From positions 47,445,501-47,509,500 of the forward strand of contig JAYKYS010000002.1 of assembly GCA_036924285.1 (NCBI GenBank): DNA of 64,000 nt. Direction: 5' to 3'. Of the stretch, positions 1 through 11,960 are shown piece after piece (positions within the stretch are counted from its first letter, which is position 1; each line of letters opens with the position of its first letter). This stretch comes from Asterella californica. Taxonomy: Eukaryota; Streptophyta; Marchantiopsida; Marchantiales; Aytoniaceae. The position numbers were made by a program, and so were the translations under genes. The notes below the pieces were generated by a model. The model searched no databases. It worked only from the letters and a program-made list of their open reading frames with translations, and was not told the DNA's origin.

Positions 1-2111
1 ATACTCGGATCAGATTCATACAACGGCAGCTTTATGCAACACCTCCAACCGAAAGCAATAACGTATGAACCCTAGATTTTTCGCTTAGAGGTGTGGAACT
101 CAACCATCTCAGCTATCCATCTTTGTTCATAATATGGAGCTAATATGCTTCGTAGCATGTACAATATTCCAAAGTAAAGGATGTGTATAACAAAGTTGAG
201 GAAACACAGAAGGTGGGATGGCAAAGCGTATCCAATCTGCTCCCTCTGCAGCCCACCGTCTAAATGAAGTGAATCCATGATTTGATTGCAGAGCGTTGGG
301 CTATCGCTTGTACTGTAATTGTCCGTGATTTGATGTGCTTAGACCACGCGTGGAGGCTGGATCAAATTGACACGCAGTGCTCCGTCCTCTCTTAGCACGT
401 CCTTGCAACCACAAAAGGCCAGCAAGCCCCCAAATTCCCCTTTGCCATCCACATGGTTCCAGATAGTTGCAAAAGATCTCAGCTGGACTTGTGTATAGCG
501 TCCTACCCTTCCATGGATGAAAACGCTTTGGACGCACCTGCCCTCTCCTGAAAGAGATTCTTTGTCTGAGAAGATAAACCTTTTGCCTTTCCAGGAAGAG
601 AAAGTCAATTGTCCGCATCCAAATTCCACGCTGAAGTGATCCGATTATGTCTACCTCTTGGCGGTAGTCGTTAACTGCTCACAAGTCTCGGCATCAGCAT
701 TTACAATCGTCGATGATGATGAGACACTGAAAGTATCAATCGTAAGGTCCGTGACCTGTTTCTTTTCTCGAACTCGGTTTGTGTGGATGGGTAGGTCCCA
801 TACAATCTCCCTCTTTTTTCGCGGACATGGCTGGTCGTGCTAGCAGCCTGGATGCGCGTCTTGAGCCTTCAGTCATCTCACTTGTCACTGACGTTACTCT
901 CACTTGCAGCAGCGCACACCTGCTACCATTCTGTCTGTTAACATGCACTGCATGTTTTACCACGGCATGTACTTTAACACAACTTACAGTTCCCTTTGGA
1001 GGTTTTATCGGCCTGCACAGAGAAATATCCTTTCATCGCAAGGTTTTGCACAATTCAGAGGCTAGGGTTCACAAATGTTAGGGTTCTTTCTACAGCAGTA
1101 CAGATATTTCCACATCAATAGCAGCATCGGCCTCTGACTGTCAGCCCACAAACATTTGGACCTTCTCCCATGCATGATACGGCCTCGCCCTCGTAAGCAT
1201 CTCTCCCGACGACTGAAAAGGAACAAACGGACATCTCCATATTCCTAACGGTGGGATAAGAGCCTTAAAAAAGGAGAAAAACGATGGGATAAGAAACAGC
1301 GGGCGTGTCATTCATCTGATCGAAACAACTCCCGGGTTCTGGAACGGTTCTTCTTGGATTTCGTTTTTGGCATTGGATACGTATGAGAGAGACGAGCATA
1401 TCATTATGTTTTTGATGGGAAAAGTTGATGAACGAAACCTAAATAGCTCACGACACCGAATCGATCGAAACAGACCATATATAGTTGCATATTCTGGGGT
1501 TGCGACAACAGTTCGTTATCTCCACGCAAGTCGCGTAAGATAACGACCCCCGACAGAGTCCGACTTCAGTACAGTCCAATCTCAACTCTAATGGCGTCCA
1601 TGAATGCCCCGATACTCACATATCTTCAACTGCATCCATATGGCACACCTTTGCGTTCGTGTTTCCGTCCCAAATTTCTTGTTGTTTCCTCCTTGGGTTT
1701 TTTCTGAGACGAAACGAACTGTAAGAACTGGGTAAAATGGTCAACAACCGGGAAGATGAGAAACGTAAACCGCAAATTTACACATCCATGTAAATATGAA
1801 TCCAACGACTCGGAACACATAGCCCGGGAAGAGGAACAGCGCACAAGGAGGGTACAAATGAACAATGCAGATTGGTTCGCCTGTTTTGTTTGCGAGGGTG
1901 GTATTTCGAAAGTTATGATTTTGTTTAAAATTTCTGTTGTAGTACTTTTTAGTTTTATTAATATATTATATATTATATCTGTAACTAAAAAAATATAATT
2001 ATATTTTAAATATGAAATAAATTGAGAAAACGTCTTAGTGTAGACATAACCCATAAACAACGTATAGAACAACTCGCTCTCCAAACTACAAGATCATTAA
2101 TTTTAAATAAT
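1..2111. other. Stretch without a recognised gene
   Basis: I see no conserved protein motif, RNA gene or LTR here. Short open frames exist on both strands (for example minus 339-629 and minus 1626-2084), but none resembles a family I know and none shows convincing splice sites linking it to another. The only structure noted is a small hairpin with perfect 8-bp arms at about 1513-1544 (CGTTATCT / AGATAACG). The stretch becomes AT-rich after about 1910, before the hairpin array. Confidence 0.4.
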
Positions 2112-2340
2112 ATTAATTTATTACCTAACATTCCCGCCGGAAGGGTAAAGTAATAAATTAATGAAAATGCCACCCTCTCCATCTGAAGGTGGAGAGGGTG
2201 ACTAATGCATGCAATGTATTAGTCATATCTACACATCCTTGCATTATCATTGCTTTCAAGTTCGGAAGAGGTGATAATGCAAGGAGCTTTAGTTTATCAC
2301 GTAACCCTTCCGGTGGGGAAGGTTAGGTGATAAATTAAAG
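2112..2340. repeat. Array of five adjacent hairpins (foldback module family)
   Basis: Five inverted repeats follow each other almost without gaps: 2112-2162 (ATTAATTTATTACCTAAC-type arms), 2171-2200 (perfect 10-bp arms CACCCTCTCC/GGAGAGGGTG), 2201-2223 (ACTAATGCAT/ATGTATTAGT), 2237-2284 (CCTTGCATTATCA/TGATAATGCAAGG) and 2287-2340 (CTTTARTTTATCAC-type arms with a CCTTCCGG centre). The first, fourth and fifth modules recur in recognisable form near 21.4, 31.2, 40.8 and 41.0 kb, so this is a dispersed family and not a local accident. I do not recognise it as a named element; it could be a non-autonomous foldback element or a transposon end. Confidence 0.75.
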
Positions 2341-2741
2341 TCTATAAAAAATTTATTTGTTGACGGCGGACTTATGGCTACTGAAACCCGTTTTCACATA
2401 CAAAACTTACAGGTTATCTTCGAAATTTGTGGCATGTATGAAAAGGACCGACGATAAACCGCAAGGGAGCTTGGTTGGTTGCTTGGTGATTTGCTGTTAG
2501 AACATAACTCTTCAACAGTTTTCTATCCGTTTATTTTCCCATCGCGGACCTAGCTGACAGTGTTATCCTGGATGTTGGCTCACAACATGCTAAATACGCT
2601 AGCATTTACGAAGATTCTCAAGAAGTACGACAAGGTGAGATAATCTTGGCGCACTATACTGCATTTGATATCATGTTGTCATCTGCACAGACAGACAAGT
2701 GAAGCCAGCCCTTTGTAATGTGTGAATGTCAAGCACGTGGA

Positions 2742-3866
2742 TGTCGCGCCCCTCATTCTCAAGATCGGGCGCAGACGCGAACAACAGAACCCTAGCGGAC
2801 TTGCGCTAGGTTGTGAACGCTGCGAGTAGGACTTAACGGCTTGGCCGGGAAGTCGGGATCAGAAGAACCCTAAGTGGTTCTCTGAACCAAGGTTAGAACC
2901 TTGGGTTAGGACATAAGGGCCTACCCAAGAGGGCCCCAGACGAACGCTGACCTAAGGGGGCGAGTCTGAGAACGGGCTGAAACATGAGTCTCAGACATAG
3001 GTCTGAGACGTGGGTCCGAGACGTGGGACCGAGACGTGGGTCCGAGACGCAGACGAACCACAGGGTTCGACCCTGGGTCTGGACCACAGGTTTTCGGAAA
3101 ACTGCTAAGTGTTGGAGCTCCAGGGACGTTTTAGGTCGTGGACGGAGCTCCACGTAAGATCTCGAGGCGAGTGAGGTATCATTGGAAAGGTCTCGTCGAG
3201 AGCTTTCCAGTGATATATAACACTCCTCGATCTGACCTCCGAGCTGGAAGTTATGGCCGAACCACAATCGGGTTGTGGTATAATTTTCAGGGACCAAAGA
3301 GGAGGGCGGGGCCGCCGATCCCCAGAAGTATATATGAGGGGGGCTCGATGCCTGGGTGGGCCAGGACGAGTCACCCGACCCCAGGGTTCGGCGGGCGGAC
3401 TCTGGGGGCATGAGGTGATGGCTGGGCTAGTTCCAACGCACGTTCCGATCTAGACTTGGACGGCTAGACTTAGGAACGATGTAAGGGCTGGGGCAAGACT
3501 AGGGAACGAGTCGGCGGGTTAGACCGCCGTTCGGGAACCTGGACCCAGACGGACATCACGGGCGGTTGGGCCGCTAGGTGTGTTGGAGGCACCGTTTAGG
3601 ACCCTGGACTTTATGGGAAGTCCGCCCCAAGTCATATTGTGACTTGCTCATGTTTGGGACCGACTTAGGCGGATCTAAGTCGGGACTTAGGATTGCTGAG
3701 CTTGATGATTAGGGAGACGGTCCGGCTCCGGTCCGGACCAAACAGAACTAAGGTAAGTGGTGCATGGACGCTAACTTGTGATTGTGTTTGCAGGTTAGCG
3801 GTTTGAATTTCGGGACCTACTGAGCAAGAGCTTCCGCTGGCGCAACAAGGCGGTAGGTGCGCGAAA
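2742..3866 (+). repeat. 5' LTR of element 1
   Basis: 1125 bp, nearly identical to 9298-10397. It carries a tandem run of a 13-bp unit (GAGACGTGGGTCC and variants, about 3005-3050), two units longer than in the 3' LTR. A GC-rich patch followed by TATATAT (3329-3335) is the likely promoter core. Short open frames inside the LTR (both strands, 2.9-3.45 kb) are non-coding artefacts that recur in the other LTR. Confidence 0.93.
3329..3335 (+). promoter_or_regulatory. Probable TATA box of the element 1 LTR promoter
   Basis: TATATAT follows a GC-rich stretch (GGCGGGGCCGCC) in the 5' LTR and is repeated at the matching place in the 3' LTR. The degenerate solo LTR at 31.4-32.4 kb lacks this segment. 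Assignment as the promoter core is an inference from position and composition; the start site was not determined. Confidence 0.5.
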
Positions 3867-3868
3867 AG

Positions 3869-3880
3869 TTGTATCAGAGC
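3869..3880 (+). other. Primer binding site of element 1 (initiator Met tRNA type)
   Basis: TTGTATCAGAGC begins 2 bp after the 5' LTR and matches the usual iMet primer site TGGTATCAGAGC at 11 of 12 positions. Reverse transcription of minus-strand DNA would be primed here. Confidence 0.85.
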
Positions 3881-3987
3881 CGACGCTTCGGTGAGCGAGA
3901 ACTTGAGGTAGCGGCTGAAGGCTGGACGCTTGAGGAGGGACGCAAGACACGAAGCGGATCAGCGTTTCTAGGTGAATACTTGGAGCG

Positions 3988-6900
3988 ATGGCCGAAGAAG
4001 GACAGAGTTCCAGGAGGAAGACCAAGAGACGGGGAGCGGCGACTGACACCGGGACCAGATCGACTCGAGCTAGCCCCGAGGCACAGTCAGGGGACGATAA
4101 CCGACAACCTTCGCCCCAACGTCAAGGAAGCCCAGTTCCAGCTGTGGCACCGCTGCAGCAAGATGGAGTCTTGCCAACGGTGCCCAACGATGCAGGCGCG
4201 GGAAGTCAAGGAGCCTTGTATGCGGAAGTCATCAAAATGATGAAGACCATGCAGGAAGGGATGGCCTCGAGGGATAAACGTATCGCTGAGCTTGAGGCAG
4301 GCCAAGGAAGTTCCTCGTCTACCAGGAAGCTTTGTAAGACGAATTTGCCGACTCCGTTTACAGGTATAGGACGGGCTCGTAAGGTTAAGGATTTCTTAAC
4401 CGAGTTAGACCTATACTTTGAAGCGCATCAGGCTCAGGAGTCAGACAAAGTGAGAGCGGCGGTTACGTTCTTGAAGGACCATGCGCTTCTCTGGTGGACC
4501 GCATACAGGGATGAGCATGCCTTGACCGTCTCGGCGCTTGGTTGGAAGGAGTTCAAGGAGTTGCTCGCAGGACGATTCACTCCGGAGTATCAGAGGATTC
4601 GGGACGGTGTTGAGTTAGTTCGGCTGAAGCAGACAGGGACCTTAAGTGCTTATGTGCGCGAGTTCAGTGCCAAATTGGATTCGTTCTCCAAGTGGACTGA
4701 GGAGACCAAAATATGTATATTCATTGGGGGACTCAAGTCCAGCTCGGAGAAGGCTCTCTTTCGGATGCCGGAGCTACCTACGACAAGTGCCGAACTTTTG
4801 AAGCTAGCGGAGCGAATTGGGGACGATGACGTCCAGCAACAAAAACCTTTTGAACCTCGCAGCACGGACAAGTTCCAGAAGAAGAACAAGGGCTTCAAGC
4901 GACAATGGGATGGGGGTGAGAAGGATCGGAAGGATTCTTCTGCCCCGGCAGCAAAGCGGCAGCAAACAGGAGTGAAACCGAAGGGGCAGACACCTCAGAA
5001 GGGCAATGGGGCTAAGTTTACTTGCTACAACTGTGGCGAGGCGGGTCACATTGCTAAGGGGTGCACGAAACCTAAGGTTAGTAACTGTAGCATGAATGCG
5101 TTTGTTGCAAAGGACTTGTTGGAGGGCCAGATGACTGTGACCTTGAGAACCACGAAGAAGACGCCAGGACTGATGTATCTACAAGCCAAGGTTGCTAACC
5201 GTGATGTTACTTTTCTTGTGGACACAGGAGCGACTCACTCCTTCATAAGTCCAAAGTTGGTGAAGAAGTTGGACTTGTCTACCTCCAAGGCAGACAAGCC
5301 TATTCAGGTACGCTTTGCCAAGGGCAAGACGTATCAAACTTTTGAAGTGGCCTTGGACGTACGATTTATGTGTGGGAAGTTGGAGTTCACAGAGAACTTC
5401 ACGGTGTGCGAGATGGATGATATCCATGCGGTTTTGGGGAATACTTTCTTGGACAGGTTTGAAGTGGAACTTAGGCGGAAACCTTTAAGGTTAAACGTTA
5501 GAGTTAAAGGGCGGAAGCTGGGAGTGAGGCTGATCCGGAAGGCGCGGAAGATTGATGACTTTGCGGTGAATTTGATCAAAGGCAAACAGATGGACTTCAA
5601 CGACGGAGTCATGTGTTTGATGCGGGTTGCAGATTTGATGGCGGGTGACGGACAAGAGGAAACATCAGGAGACGCGACTAAACTTCCGGAGGTGCTTCGC
5701 GAAGTGATTAAGGAGTTTGAGGATGTCTTGACGGACGAGTTACCTGCTGAGTTACCTCCAAGGCGTGTGGTGGATCACAAGATCGAGGTCTTGCCAGGAT
5801 CAGAACCACCTTCCAAAGCCCCTTACCGACTCAATCAGGTGGAACTCCTTGAGTTGAAAAGACAACTCGGCGAGCTATTAGCGCGGGGATATATTCGAAC
5901 CAGCAAGTCACCTTATGGAGCCCCAGTTCTTTTTGCAAAGAAGAAGGATGGGAAGTTACGACTCTGCGTAGATTATCGTGCACTCAATAAGGTGACGGTG
6001 AAGAATAATTATCCTTTGCCAAGGATAGACGACCTCTTTGATAGGCTAGCGGGCGCAAAGTACTTCAGCAGGATAGACTTGAAGTCAGGATATTACCAAA
6101 TCCGGATAGCTGACCCAGATGTTGAGAAGACCGCTTGTCGAACCAGATACGGATCGTTTGAATTCGTGGTGATGCCATTTGGACTCTGCAACGCCCCTTC
6201 GACGTTCACTACATTGATGAACACAATTTTTCGCGAGGAGATGGATGAGTTTGTCATCGTTTACATCGACGACATCTTGATCTACTCCAAAACCTTGGAG
6301 TCGCACGCGGAGCAGCTAAGGGTGGTGTTGACGAAGCTGCGGGAGCATAAGCTGTTTGCCAACATTGACAAGAGTGAGTTTGGTTTGGAGCGCATTAACT
6401 TCTTGGGACATGTAATTAGTGCAGAAGGAGTCGGCCCGGATATGCAGAAGGTGGATGCGATTGTGACTTGGGAGCCTCCGACTACAGTGAAGGGGATGCG
6501 GCGATTCTTAGGATTGGCGCAGTTCTACCGCAAGTATGTGAAGGGGTTTTCAAAGATCACGAAGCCGCTGACGGACTGGACGGGCAAAGACGCACAGGTA
6601 AGTTGGACCAAGGAGGTGGATGATGCGTTTCAGACGATCAAAGCTATTTTGTCAAAGGCGCCAGTTTTGAAGCTGCCGGAGTTCGACAAATCATTCGAGG
6701 TGCACACGGACGCGAGCGACTATGCGATTGGTGGAATGTTGGTGCAGGATGGGAAACCTGTAGCGTACGAAAGCAAGAAATTATCTGGGACAGAGAGTCG
6801 ATGGCCGACTCACGAGAAGGAACTGTTTGCGGTTGTCCATTGCTTGAGGAAATGGCGGCATTACTTGGGACTTCACAAGACCCAAGTGTATACTGATAAC

Positions 6901-8568
6901 ATCTCGCTCAAGTACTTCGAGACACAAGATCGGGTGACGCCCAAGCAACTACGGTGGCATGATACCTTGGCGCTCATGAATGTGGAATTGATCCACAAAG
7001 CGGGAAAGGACAATGTGGTTCCTGACGCCTTGAGTCGCAAGGAGGAATATCTTCCATCGTCAACACAGATTTTGCGAGCTATGTATCCTAAGGAGTCAGA
7101 TTTGGAGAGGCGAATACGTGAAGGTTACATGGGCGACGATCAAGCGAAGGAGTATCTGGAACAGCTCAAGCGAGGGGTGAAGTTGCAGAACATGCAGCTA
7201 AGACATGGTTTACTCATGTTCAAGCAAAGTCGGGTTTATGTGGGACAAGGAAAACTTAGGACCAAGTTGTTAAAAGAATCTCATGATGTGCCCTTATCAG
7301 GCCATAAAGGAGAAAAGTCCACTTTAGCGGTAATCGCTAAAAAGTTTTATTGGCCCCACATGAAAGACGATGTTTCCCACTTTGTGAGAACATGCGTAAC
7401 CTGTCAAGCAAATCGTGTTTCTTATGAGAAGAAACAAGGATTGCTTCATCCTTTGCCGATTCCAGCCAGACCTTGGGAAAGCATCAGCATGGACTTCATT
7501 ACCTCTCTGCCTGACTCGAATGGATACAACGCAATTTTTGTGATAGTTGATCGGTTTAGCAAACTAGCGAAGTTTGCTCTGACCTTGGACACTGCAACAG
7601 CGTTCACGACTTCTCGGTTATTCCTAGATACTTGGTGGCGTTCACATGGATTACCTCGGAGTATTATTTCAGATAGAGACTCTAAGTTCACAAGTGCCTT
7701 TTGGAAACACTTGTTCCAAAAATTGGGGACTAAATTAAAATTTAGTACCGCCTTTCATCCAGAAACAGATGGGCAAACGGAACGAGTTAACTCGGTTCTG
7801 AATCAATACTTGAGGAATTATGTGAGCGCGGACCAAAGTGATTGGGCGGAGTGGCTCAGTCTTGCGGAGTATTGCTACAATTCCACGAAGCATTTGGCAA
7901 CCGGCGAATCGCCTTTCTTGCTGGCTTACGGACGTGAGCCAGAAGGGCCTCTTGACTTGACCCTTGCAGGGAGCTCTACATCGGCACGACCAAGCACACG
8001 GCAAACATCAGCTGAAGAGTTGGTGGCGGCAATGCAGCGGCGCGAGGAACAAGTAAAGAAGAACCTCGAGAAGGCGCAGCAAAGATACACAAAGCAGGTA
8101 AACAAGCATCGGCGGCAAGTGAAGTTTCAAGTGGGCGAACAAGTATGGTTAAGTGCGAAAAACTTCACACTTCCAAAGGAAATATCGGCGAAATTTTCAT
8201 CGAAGTTTGCAGGACCTTTTGTTGTTGTCAAGAATCCGCATGAAGATGTCTATACCTTAGACCTTCCTCGCGAGTGGCAGTTGCATCCGACTTTCCATGT
8301 TTCTTTATTAAAGAAATACTTCAAGGATGATTTGCGGCCGGAGCGCAAACAAGTACTCAGGCCTCAACCTGATGTCGTGCAAGACGAAGCAGAATATGAG
8401 GTGGAGTCCATTTTGCGATCTCGGCGCAAATCAAACCGGATGGAGTACTTGGTCAAATGGCGTGGTTACCATTTGAAGGAAGCAACTTGGGTGCCAGAGG
8501 AAGATCTCGCACATGCGAGCGAAGCATTGGACCTCTTCAAGCGGAGACAAGGACAACAAGGGCGTTAG
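3988..8568 (+). CDS. Gag-Pol polyprotein of a chromovirus
   Basis: This is one frame of 1526 codons. Order seen: a gag core with the WWTAYRDE and FKELLAGRF type motifs (about residues 110-275); a CCHC zinc knuckle [14 protein letters not shown] (about 346-359); an aspartic protease with [11 protein letters not shown] (D about 412); a reverse transcriptase with [10 protein letters not shown] and the catalytic YIDD (about 759-762); RNase H with [11 protein letters not shown]; an integrase with the HHCC zinc finger and a DD35E triad at about D1169, D1229 and E1265; the GPY/F module (KFAGPFVVV); and a C-terminal chromodomain (about 1467-1520, EYEVESIL...YLVKWRGY...TWVPEEDL). All catalytic residues I checked are present and there is no stop or frameshift. 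Chromodomains of this class are known to steer integration toward methylated histones. The ATG at 3988 lies about 120 bp after the LTR. Gag and Pol are fused, so the relative level of Gag must come from processing or another mechanism. Confidence 0.95.
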   Translation: MAEEGQSSRRKTKRRGAATDTGTRSTRASPEAQSGDDNRQPSPQRQGSPVPAVAPLQQDGVLPTVPNDAGAGSQGALYAEVIKMMKTMQEGMASRDKRIAELEAGQGSSSSTRKLCKTNLPTPFTGIGRARKVKDFLTELDLYFEAHQAQESDKVRAAVTFLKDHALLWWTAYRDEHALTVSALGWKEFKELLAGRFTPEYQRIRDGVELVRLKQTGTLSAYVREFSAKLDSFSKWTEETKICIFIGGLKSSSEKALFRMPELPTTSAELLKLAERIGDDDVQQQKPFEPRSTDKFQKKNKGFKRQWDGGEKDRKDSSAPAAKRQQTGVKPKGQTPQKGNGAKFTCYNCGEAGHIAKGCTKPKVSNCSMNAFVAKDLLEGQMTVTLRTTKKTPGLMYLQAKVANRDVTFLVDTGATHSFISPKLVKKLDLSTSKADKPIQVRFAKGKTYQTFEVALDVRFMCGKLEFTENFTVCEMDDIHAVLGNTFLDRFEVELRRKPLRLNVRVKGRKLGVRLIRKARKIDDFAVNLIKGKQMDFNDGVMCLMRVADLMAGDGQEETSGDATKLPEVLREVIKEFEDVLTDELPAELPPRRVVDHKIEVLPGSEPPSKAPYRLNQVELLELKRQLGELLARGYIRTSKSPYGAPVLFAKKKDGKLRLCVDYRALNKVTVKNNYPLPRIDDLFDRLAGAKYFSRIDLKSGYYQIRIADPDVEKTACRTRYGSFEFVVMPFGLCNAPSTFTTLMNTIFREEMDEFVIVYIDDILIYSKTLESHAEQLRVVLTKLREHKLFANIDKSEFGLERINFLGHVISAEGVGPDMQKVDAIVTWEPPTTVKGMRRFLGLAQFYRKYVKGFSKITKPLTDWTGKDAQVSWTKEVDDAFQTIKAILSKAPVLKLPEFDKSFEVHTDASDYAIGGMLVQDGKPVAYESKKLSGTESRWPTHEKELFAVVHCLRKWRHYLGLHKTQVYTDNISLKYFETQDRVTPKQLRWHDTLALMNVELIHKAGKDNVVPDALSRKEEYLPSSTQILRAMYPKESDLERRIREGYMGDDQAKEYLEQLKRGVKLQNMQLRHGLLMFKQSRVYVGQGKLRTKLLKESHDVPLSGHKGEKSTLAVIAKKFYWPHMKDDVSHFVRTCVTCQANRVSYEKKQGLLHPLPIPARPWESISMDFITSLPDSNGYNAIFVIVDRFSKLAKFALTLDTATAFTTSRLFLDTWWRSHGLPRSIISDRDSKFTSAFWKHLFQKLGTKLKFSTAFHPETDGQTERVNSVLNQYLRNYVSADQSDWAEWLSLAEYCYNSTKHLATGESPFLLAYGREPEGPLDLTLAGSSTSARPSTRQTSAEELVAAMQRREEQVKKNLEKAQQRYTKQVNKHRRQVKFQVGEQVWLSAKNFTLPKEISAKFSSKFAGPFVVVKNPHEDVYTLDLPREWQLHPTFHVSLLKKYFKDDLRPERKQVLRPQPDVVQDEAEYEVESILRSRRKSNRMEYLVKWRGYHLKEATWVPEEDLAHASEALDLFKRRQGQQGR

Positions 8569-9283
8569 CACGATGAGGACATCTCCTTCCAGCGAGGGGT
8601 GAAGAAACGGCGAACCATACGAGTAGCAACTTGAGGCGATTTGGGCCGATGGACTTTGTAGCTTTGACTTGTGTTTGGAAATAAAGATCTTGTTTCTTGA
8701 AAATTTGTCTAAGTGTATTGGGAGTGCATGGCTATGACTAGTTCTGATCAGATGCCTAGGATGTTGTCAAGAGGAGGAACGAAGCACACTCAAAGGAAGC
8801 AAGCTGGTTTGGATAAGCATCTAAATCAAGACTAAGTCTTGATGTCAAGACTTAGGTTTGTCGTAGCGTTGGCAAAGCAAGTATGAACTTTCATACTTGT
8901 CTTGGGGCTTGGGGTGATCTTGCTTTGTGGTTTTCTACAAAGTAAACTTAGTCTCGCGTCTAAGTCAAATCAGGTTGCGACCGGAAAGTGAGTTTCGGGG
9001 GACCTCGTAAGTAGGTGTGAATACTTATAGTTTGCAAGTTAGAGTCTTAAGTAGAATGTTTAGAAGTTGCCAACTAGTTTTGTTTAGGGTAAGCCAAAAA
9101 GGTAAGGCTTTTCCCGAGACTAGTTGGAATTTTCTAAGGGTTCTAGCGACAACTTAAGACTCAAGCCAAGAAGGGAATTGCGGGTTAGCTACCAGAACGC
9201 AATTCTGGCGCCAAGGGGTTGGCTACCCATTTTGAACTTGGTGTTAACTTAAAGGATCATTGTTGATGAGGGCATCAACCTCC
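8569..9283 (+). other. Non-coding tail between gag-pol and the polypurine tract of element 1
   Basis: About 715 bp follow the stop codon before the 3' LTR. I see no open frame of note or known domain. Several short motifs recur (for example AAGTCTTGATGTCAAGACTTA-like inverted pieces near 8828-8855). It is probably the 3' untranslated part of the element transcript. Confidence 0.6.
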
Positions 9284-9297
9284 AAAGTGGGGGTGAG
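9284..9297 (+). other. Polypurine tract of element 1
   Basis: AAAGTGGGGGTGAG is purine-rich with one interruption type (T) and ends exactly where the 3' LTR begins. This is the expected primer site for plus-strand DNA synthesis. Confidence 0.8.
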
Positions 9298-10397
9298 TGT
9301 CGCGCCCCTCATTCTCAAGATCGGGCGCAGACGCGAACAACAGAACCCTAGCGGACTTGCGCTAGGTTGTGAACGCTGCGAGTAGGACTTAACGGCTTGG
9401 CCGGGAAGTCGGGATCAGAAGAACCCTAAGTGGTTCTCTGAACCAAGGTTAGAACCTTGGGTTAGGACATAAGGGCCTACCCAAGAGGGCCCCAGACGAA
9501 CGCTGACCTAAGGGGGCGAGTCTGAGAACGGGCTGAAACATGAGTCTCAGACATAGGTCTGAGACGTGGGTCCGAGACGCAGACGAACCACAGGGTTCGA
9601 CCCTGGGTCTGGACCACAGGTTTTCGGAAAAACTGCTAAGTGTTGGAGCTCCAGGGACGTTTTAGGTCGTGGACGGAGCTCCACGTAAGATCTCGAGGCG
9701 AGTGAGGTATCATTGGAAAGGTCTCGTCGAGAGCTTTCCAGTGATATATAACACTCCTCGATCTGACCTCCGAGCTGGAAGTTATGGCCGAACCACAATC
9801 GGGTTGTGGTATAATTTTCAGGGACCAAAGAGGAGGGCGGGGCCGCCGATCCCCAGAAGTATATATGAGGGGGGCTCGATGCCTGGGTGGGCCAGGACGA
9901 GTCACCCGACCCCAGGGTTCGGCGGGCGGACTCTGGGGGCATGAGGTGATGGCTGGGCTAGTTCCAACGCACGTTCCGATCTAGACTTGGACGGCTAGAC
10001 TTAGGAACGATGTAAGGGCTGGGGCAAGACTAGGGAACGAGTCGGCGGGTTAGACCGCCGTTCGGGAACCTGGACCCAGACGGACATCACGGGCGGTTGG
10101 GCCGCTAGGTGTGTTGGAGGCACCGTTTAGGACCCTGGACTTTATGGGAAGTCCGCCCCAAGTCATATTGTGACTTGCTCATGTTTGGGACCGACTTAGG
10201 CGGATCTAAGTCGGGACTTAGGATTGCTGAGCTTGATGATTAGGGAGACGGTCCGGCTCCGGTCCGGACCAAACAGAACTAAGGTAAGTGGTGCATGGAC
10301 GCTAACTTGTGATTGTGTTTGCAGGTTAGCGGTTTGAATTTCGGGACCTACTGAGCAAGAGCTTTCGCTGGCGCAACAAGGCGGTAGGTGCGCGAAA
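9298..10397 (+). repeat. 3' LTR of element 1
   Basis: 1100 bp, almost identical to the 5' LTR but with two fewer 13-bp units of the GAGACGTGGGTCC repeat and one extra A near 9630. It ends GCGCGAAA and is followed by TGGA, the same 4 bp that precede the 5' LTR. Confidence 0.93.
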
Positions 10398-10505
10398 TGG
10401 AGCTCTCGTGCGGACGACTACCGTCTGACAACAAACATTAAGTCGAAAATACTCTCTCCACACAACAGCGAGCAATATAGAGAATTCAAAATCGCCCTAA
10501 CCCGT
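10398..10505. other. 108-bp genomic island between two LTR retrotransposons
   Basis: This is the only host sequence left between element 1 and element 2. It begins with the TGGA duplication of element 1 and ends with the CCGT duplication of element 2. No gene or motif is visible in it. Confidence 0.85.
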
Positions 10506-10581
10506 TGTCGTGTCGTGGACCGGCTCCTACTTGAAATTCAAACTTCGATACTTGTTGCTCCAAAGACACTCATGAGAAGAC

Positions 10582-11060
10582 AAGCTAGGCCCCAGCTTAC
10601 GGGCTTTTGGCACAATCTCAGATCTCCATTTTCATCACATAGATGGGTAGAGCTCCTTGTCAGCTTTCCAAAGGCACTTTGTCTACTTCGTTTGGACGCC
10701 TAGTGGAGAAGTTACAGGACTCGAAAGATGGAGAAAATAAGCTAGGCCCCAGCTTATGGGTTTTTGGCACCACTTCGGATCTTCGTTCTTATCGCACCAG
10801 TGGATAGAGCTCCTTGTCAGCATTCCATAAGCACTTTGTCTACTTCGTTTGGACGCATAGTGAAGAAGTTACAAGACTCGAAAGATGGAGAAAACAAGCT
10901 AGGCCCCAGCTTACGAGCTTTTGGCGCAACTTCGGATCTTTACTTTTATCGCATAGATGGATAGAGCTCGTTGTCAGCTTTCCATGGGCATCTTGTTTAC
11001 TTCGTTTGGACATCCAGAGAAGAAGTTATGCGATTCGGAAAAAGGTAAAATCAAGCTAGG
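10582..11060 (+). repeat. 157-bp tandem repeat inside the LTR of element 2
   Basis: The motif AAGCTAGGCCCC(A)GCTTA occurs at 10582, 10739, 10896 and 11053, exactly 157 bp apart each time, with similar intervening sequence (TTTTGGCRCAA...AGATGG...AGCTCCTTGTCAGC). The fourth unit is cut short. The same array is present in the 3' LTR from about 18634. Confidence 0.88.
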
Positions 11061-11350
11061 CCCCTAGTTACTTGCTGACTGGGTATTTAGGGCTTCAGGC
11101 GTTATATCAAACACGCAAGGGGCCTGCTTCTTATTATTGAGAGTTGAACTTCGTACGTACAGACTGTTGCAAGGGGGCTGCTTAAGGGGCTTGCTTGTTC
11201 CTGCGACCTGTCGGTGGATGTTTTGGAGAATTGGGAAGTCCAATACACGCGCGCAAGGTGTCATCGGGTTCAGATCTGTGCAGGCTACGCACAGGTTAAG
11301 ACGGTTCTTGAAGAGACGGATCGGGGGTTGTGTTCTGGGAGAAATTGAGA

Positions 11351-11960
11351 CGCAGGGAGCAGAATTGAGGTTTTCAGTTACCTGTGAAGGAGAGTTGGAC
11401 CGTTCGGGCCGTTCCGGAGTCCAAACTTGCTGTCCTTGGATCCATCGGGATCAGAACAACGAGTTCTTCAGGAAATTGAAGACGATACAAAGTTTTATCG
11501 GGCGGTTTGAGAGTTGTGAGAGAAATTGGCTCGCAGGGAAGCGCTTGCGTCAGGTTTTCATCGCCTGCGACCTGAGATTGGATCGTTCTTCGCGATCGGT
11601 GAACCAAGCTCTTCGTTCTTGGTGCCTACGCGATCAGGGAGTCCTCATGTACGCATAGGAGAAGACTGTAAGTGAATTGGATTGTTGGTTTGGGTGTGGT
11701 GAGCAAATTTGAGCCGCAGGGAGCCGATTTACGTCAGTTTTTTGTAGCATGCGACCAAATTTCTCGAGTAGTTTTGCAAGGGGAACTCCAAACGGCTTGT
11801 TTGGAGTCTTGTTGGGTTCAGAGTAGCCAGATCTACCTACCAGCGAAGACGGATATCAGTTTAGACGATCCGTTTGTGCGGTGTGAGCGGTTTTAAGCCG
11901 CAGGGAGGAGTTTTTGAAGGTTCGGTCACCTGCGACCGAAAATTAGCGATATCTCAACTA
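11351..11960 (+). repeat. About 183-bp imperfect tandem repeat inside the LTR of element 2
   Basis: The motif CGCAGGGA recurs at 11351, 11532, 11715 and 11899 (spacing 181, 183 and 184 bp). In each unit it is followed about 35-40 bp later by CACCTGCGACC or a variant, so every unit contains a CGCAGG/CCTGCG pair able to form a short stem. Units are more diverged than those of the 157-bp array. A matching array is in the 3' LTR. Confidence 0.7.

Larger units (their letters stand above)
2742..10397 (+). mobile_element. Full-length Ty3/gypsy chromovirus LTR retrotransposon (element 1)
   Basis: The element has two LTRs (2742-3866 and 9298-10397), an iMet-type primer binding site right after the 5' LTR, one uninterrupted gag-pol frame (3988-8568) and a polypurine tract right before the 3' LTR. 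The LTRs start TGTCGCGCC and end GCGCGAAA. The flanks share a 4-bp target duplication TGGA (2738-2741 and 10398-10401). By eye the LTRs differ by one substitution (CTTCCG/CTTTCG), one extra A and a 26-bp length difference from a short tandem repeat, so insertion is very recent. With all parts intact it may still be capable of transposition. Domain order RT-RNaseH-integrase-chromodomain places it in the chromoviruses. Confidence 0.95.

Noticed and set aside
2893..3453. Several open frames of 60-170 codons on both strands of the element 1 LTR
   Set aside because: They recur at 9547-9984 in the other LTR, overlap on opposite strands, have no known domain and sit in the LTR promoter region.
11137..11658. 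173-codon frame in the element 2 LTR (repeated at 19189-19710)
   Set aside because: It runs through the about 183-bp tandem array, has alternative frames on the other strand, and differs between the two LTRs without sign of coding constraint.
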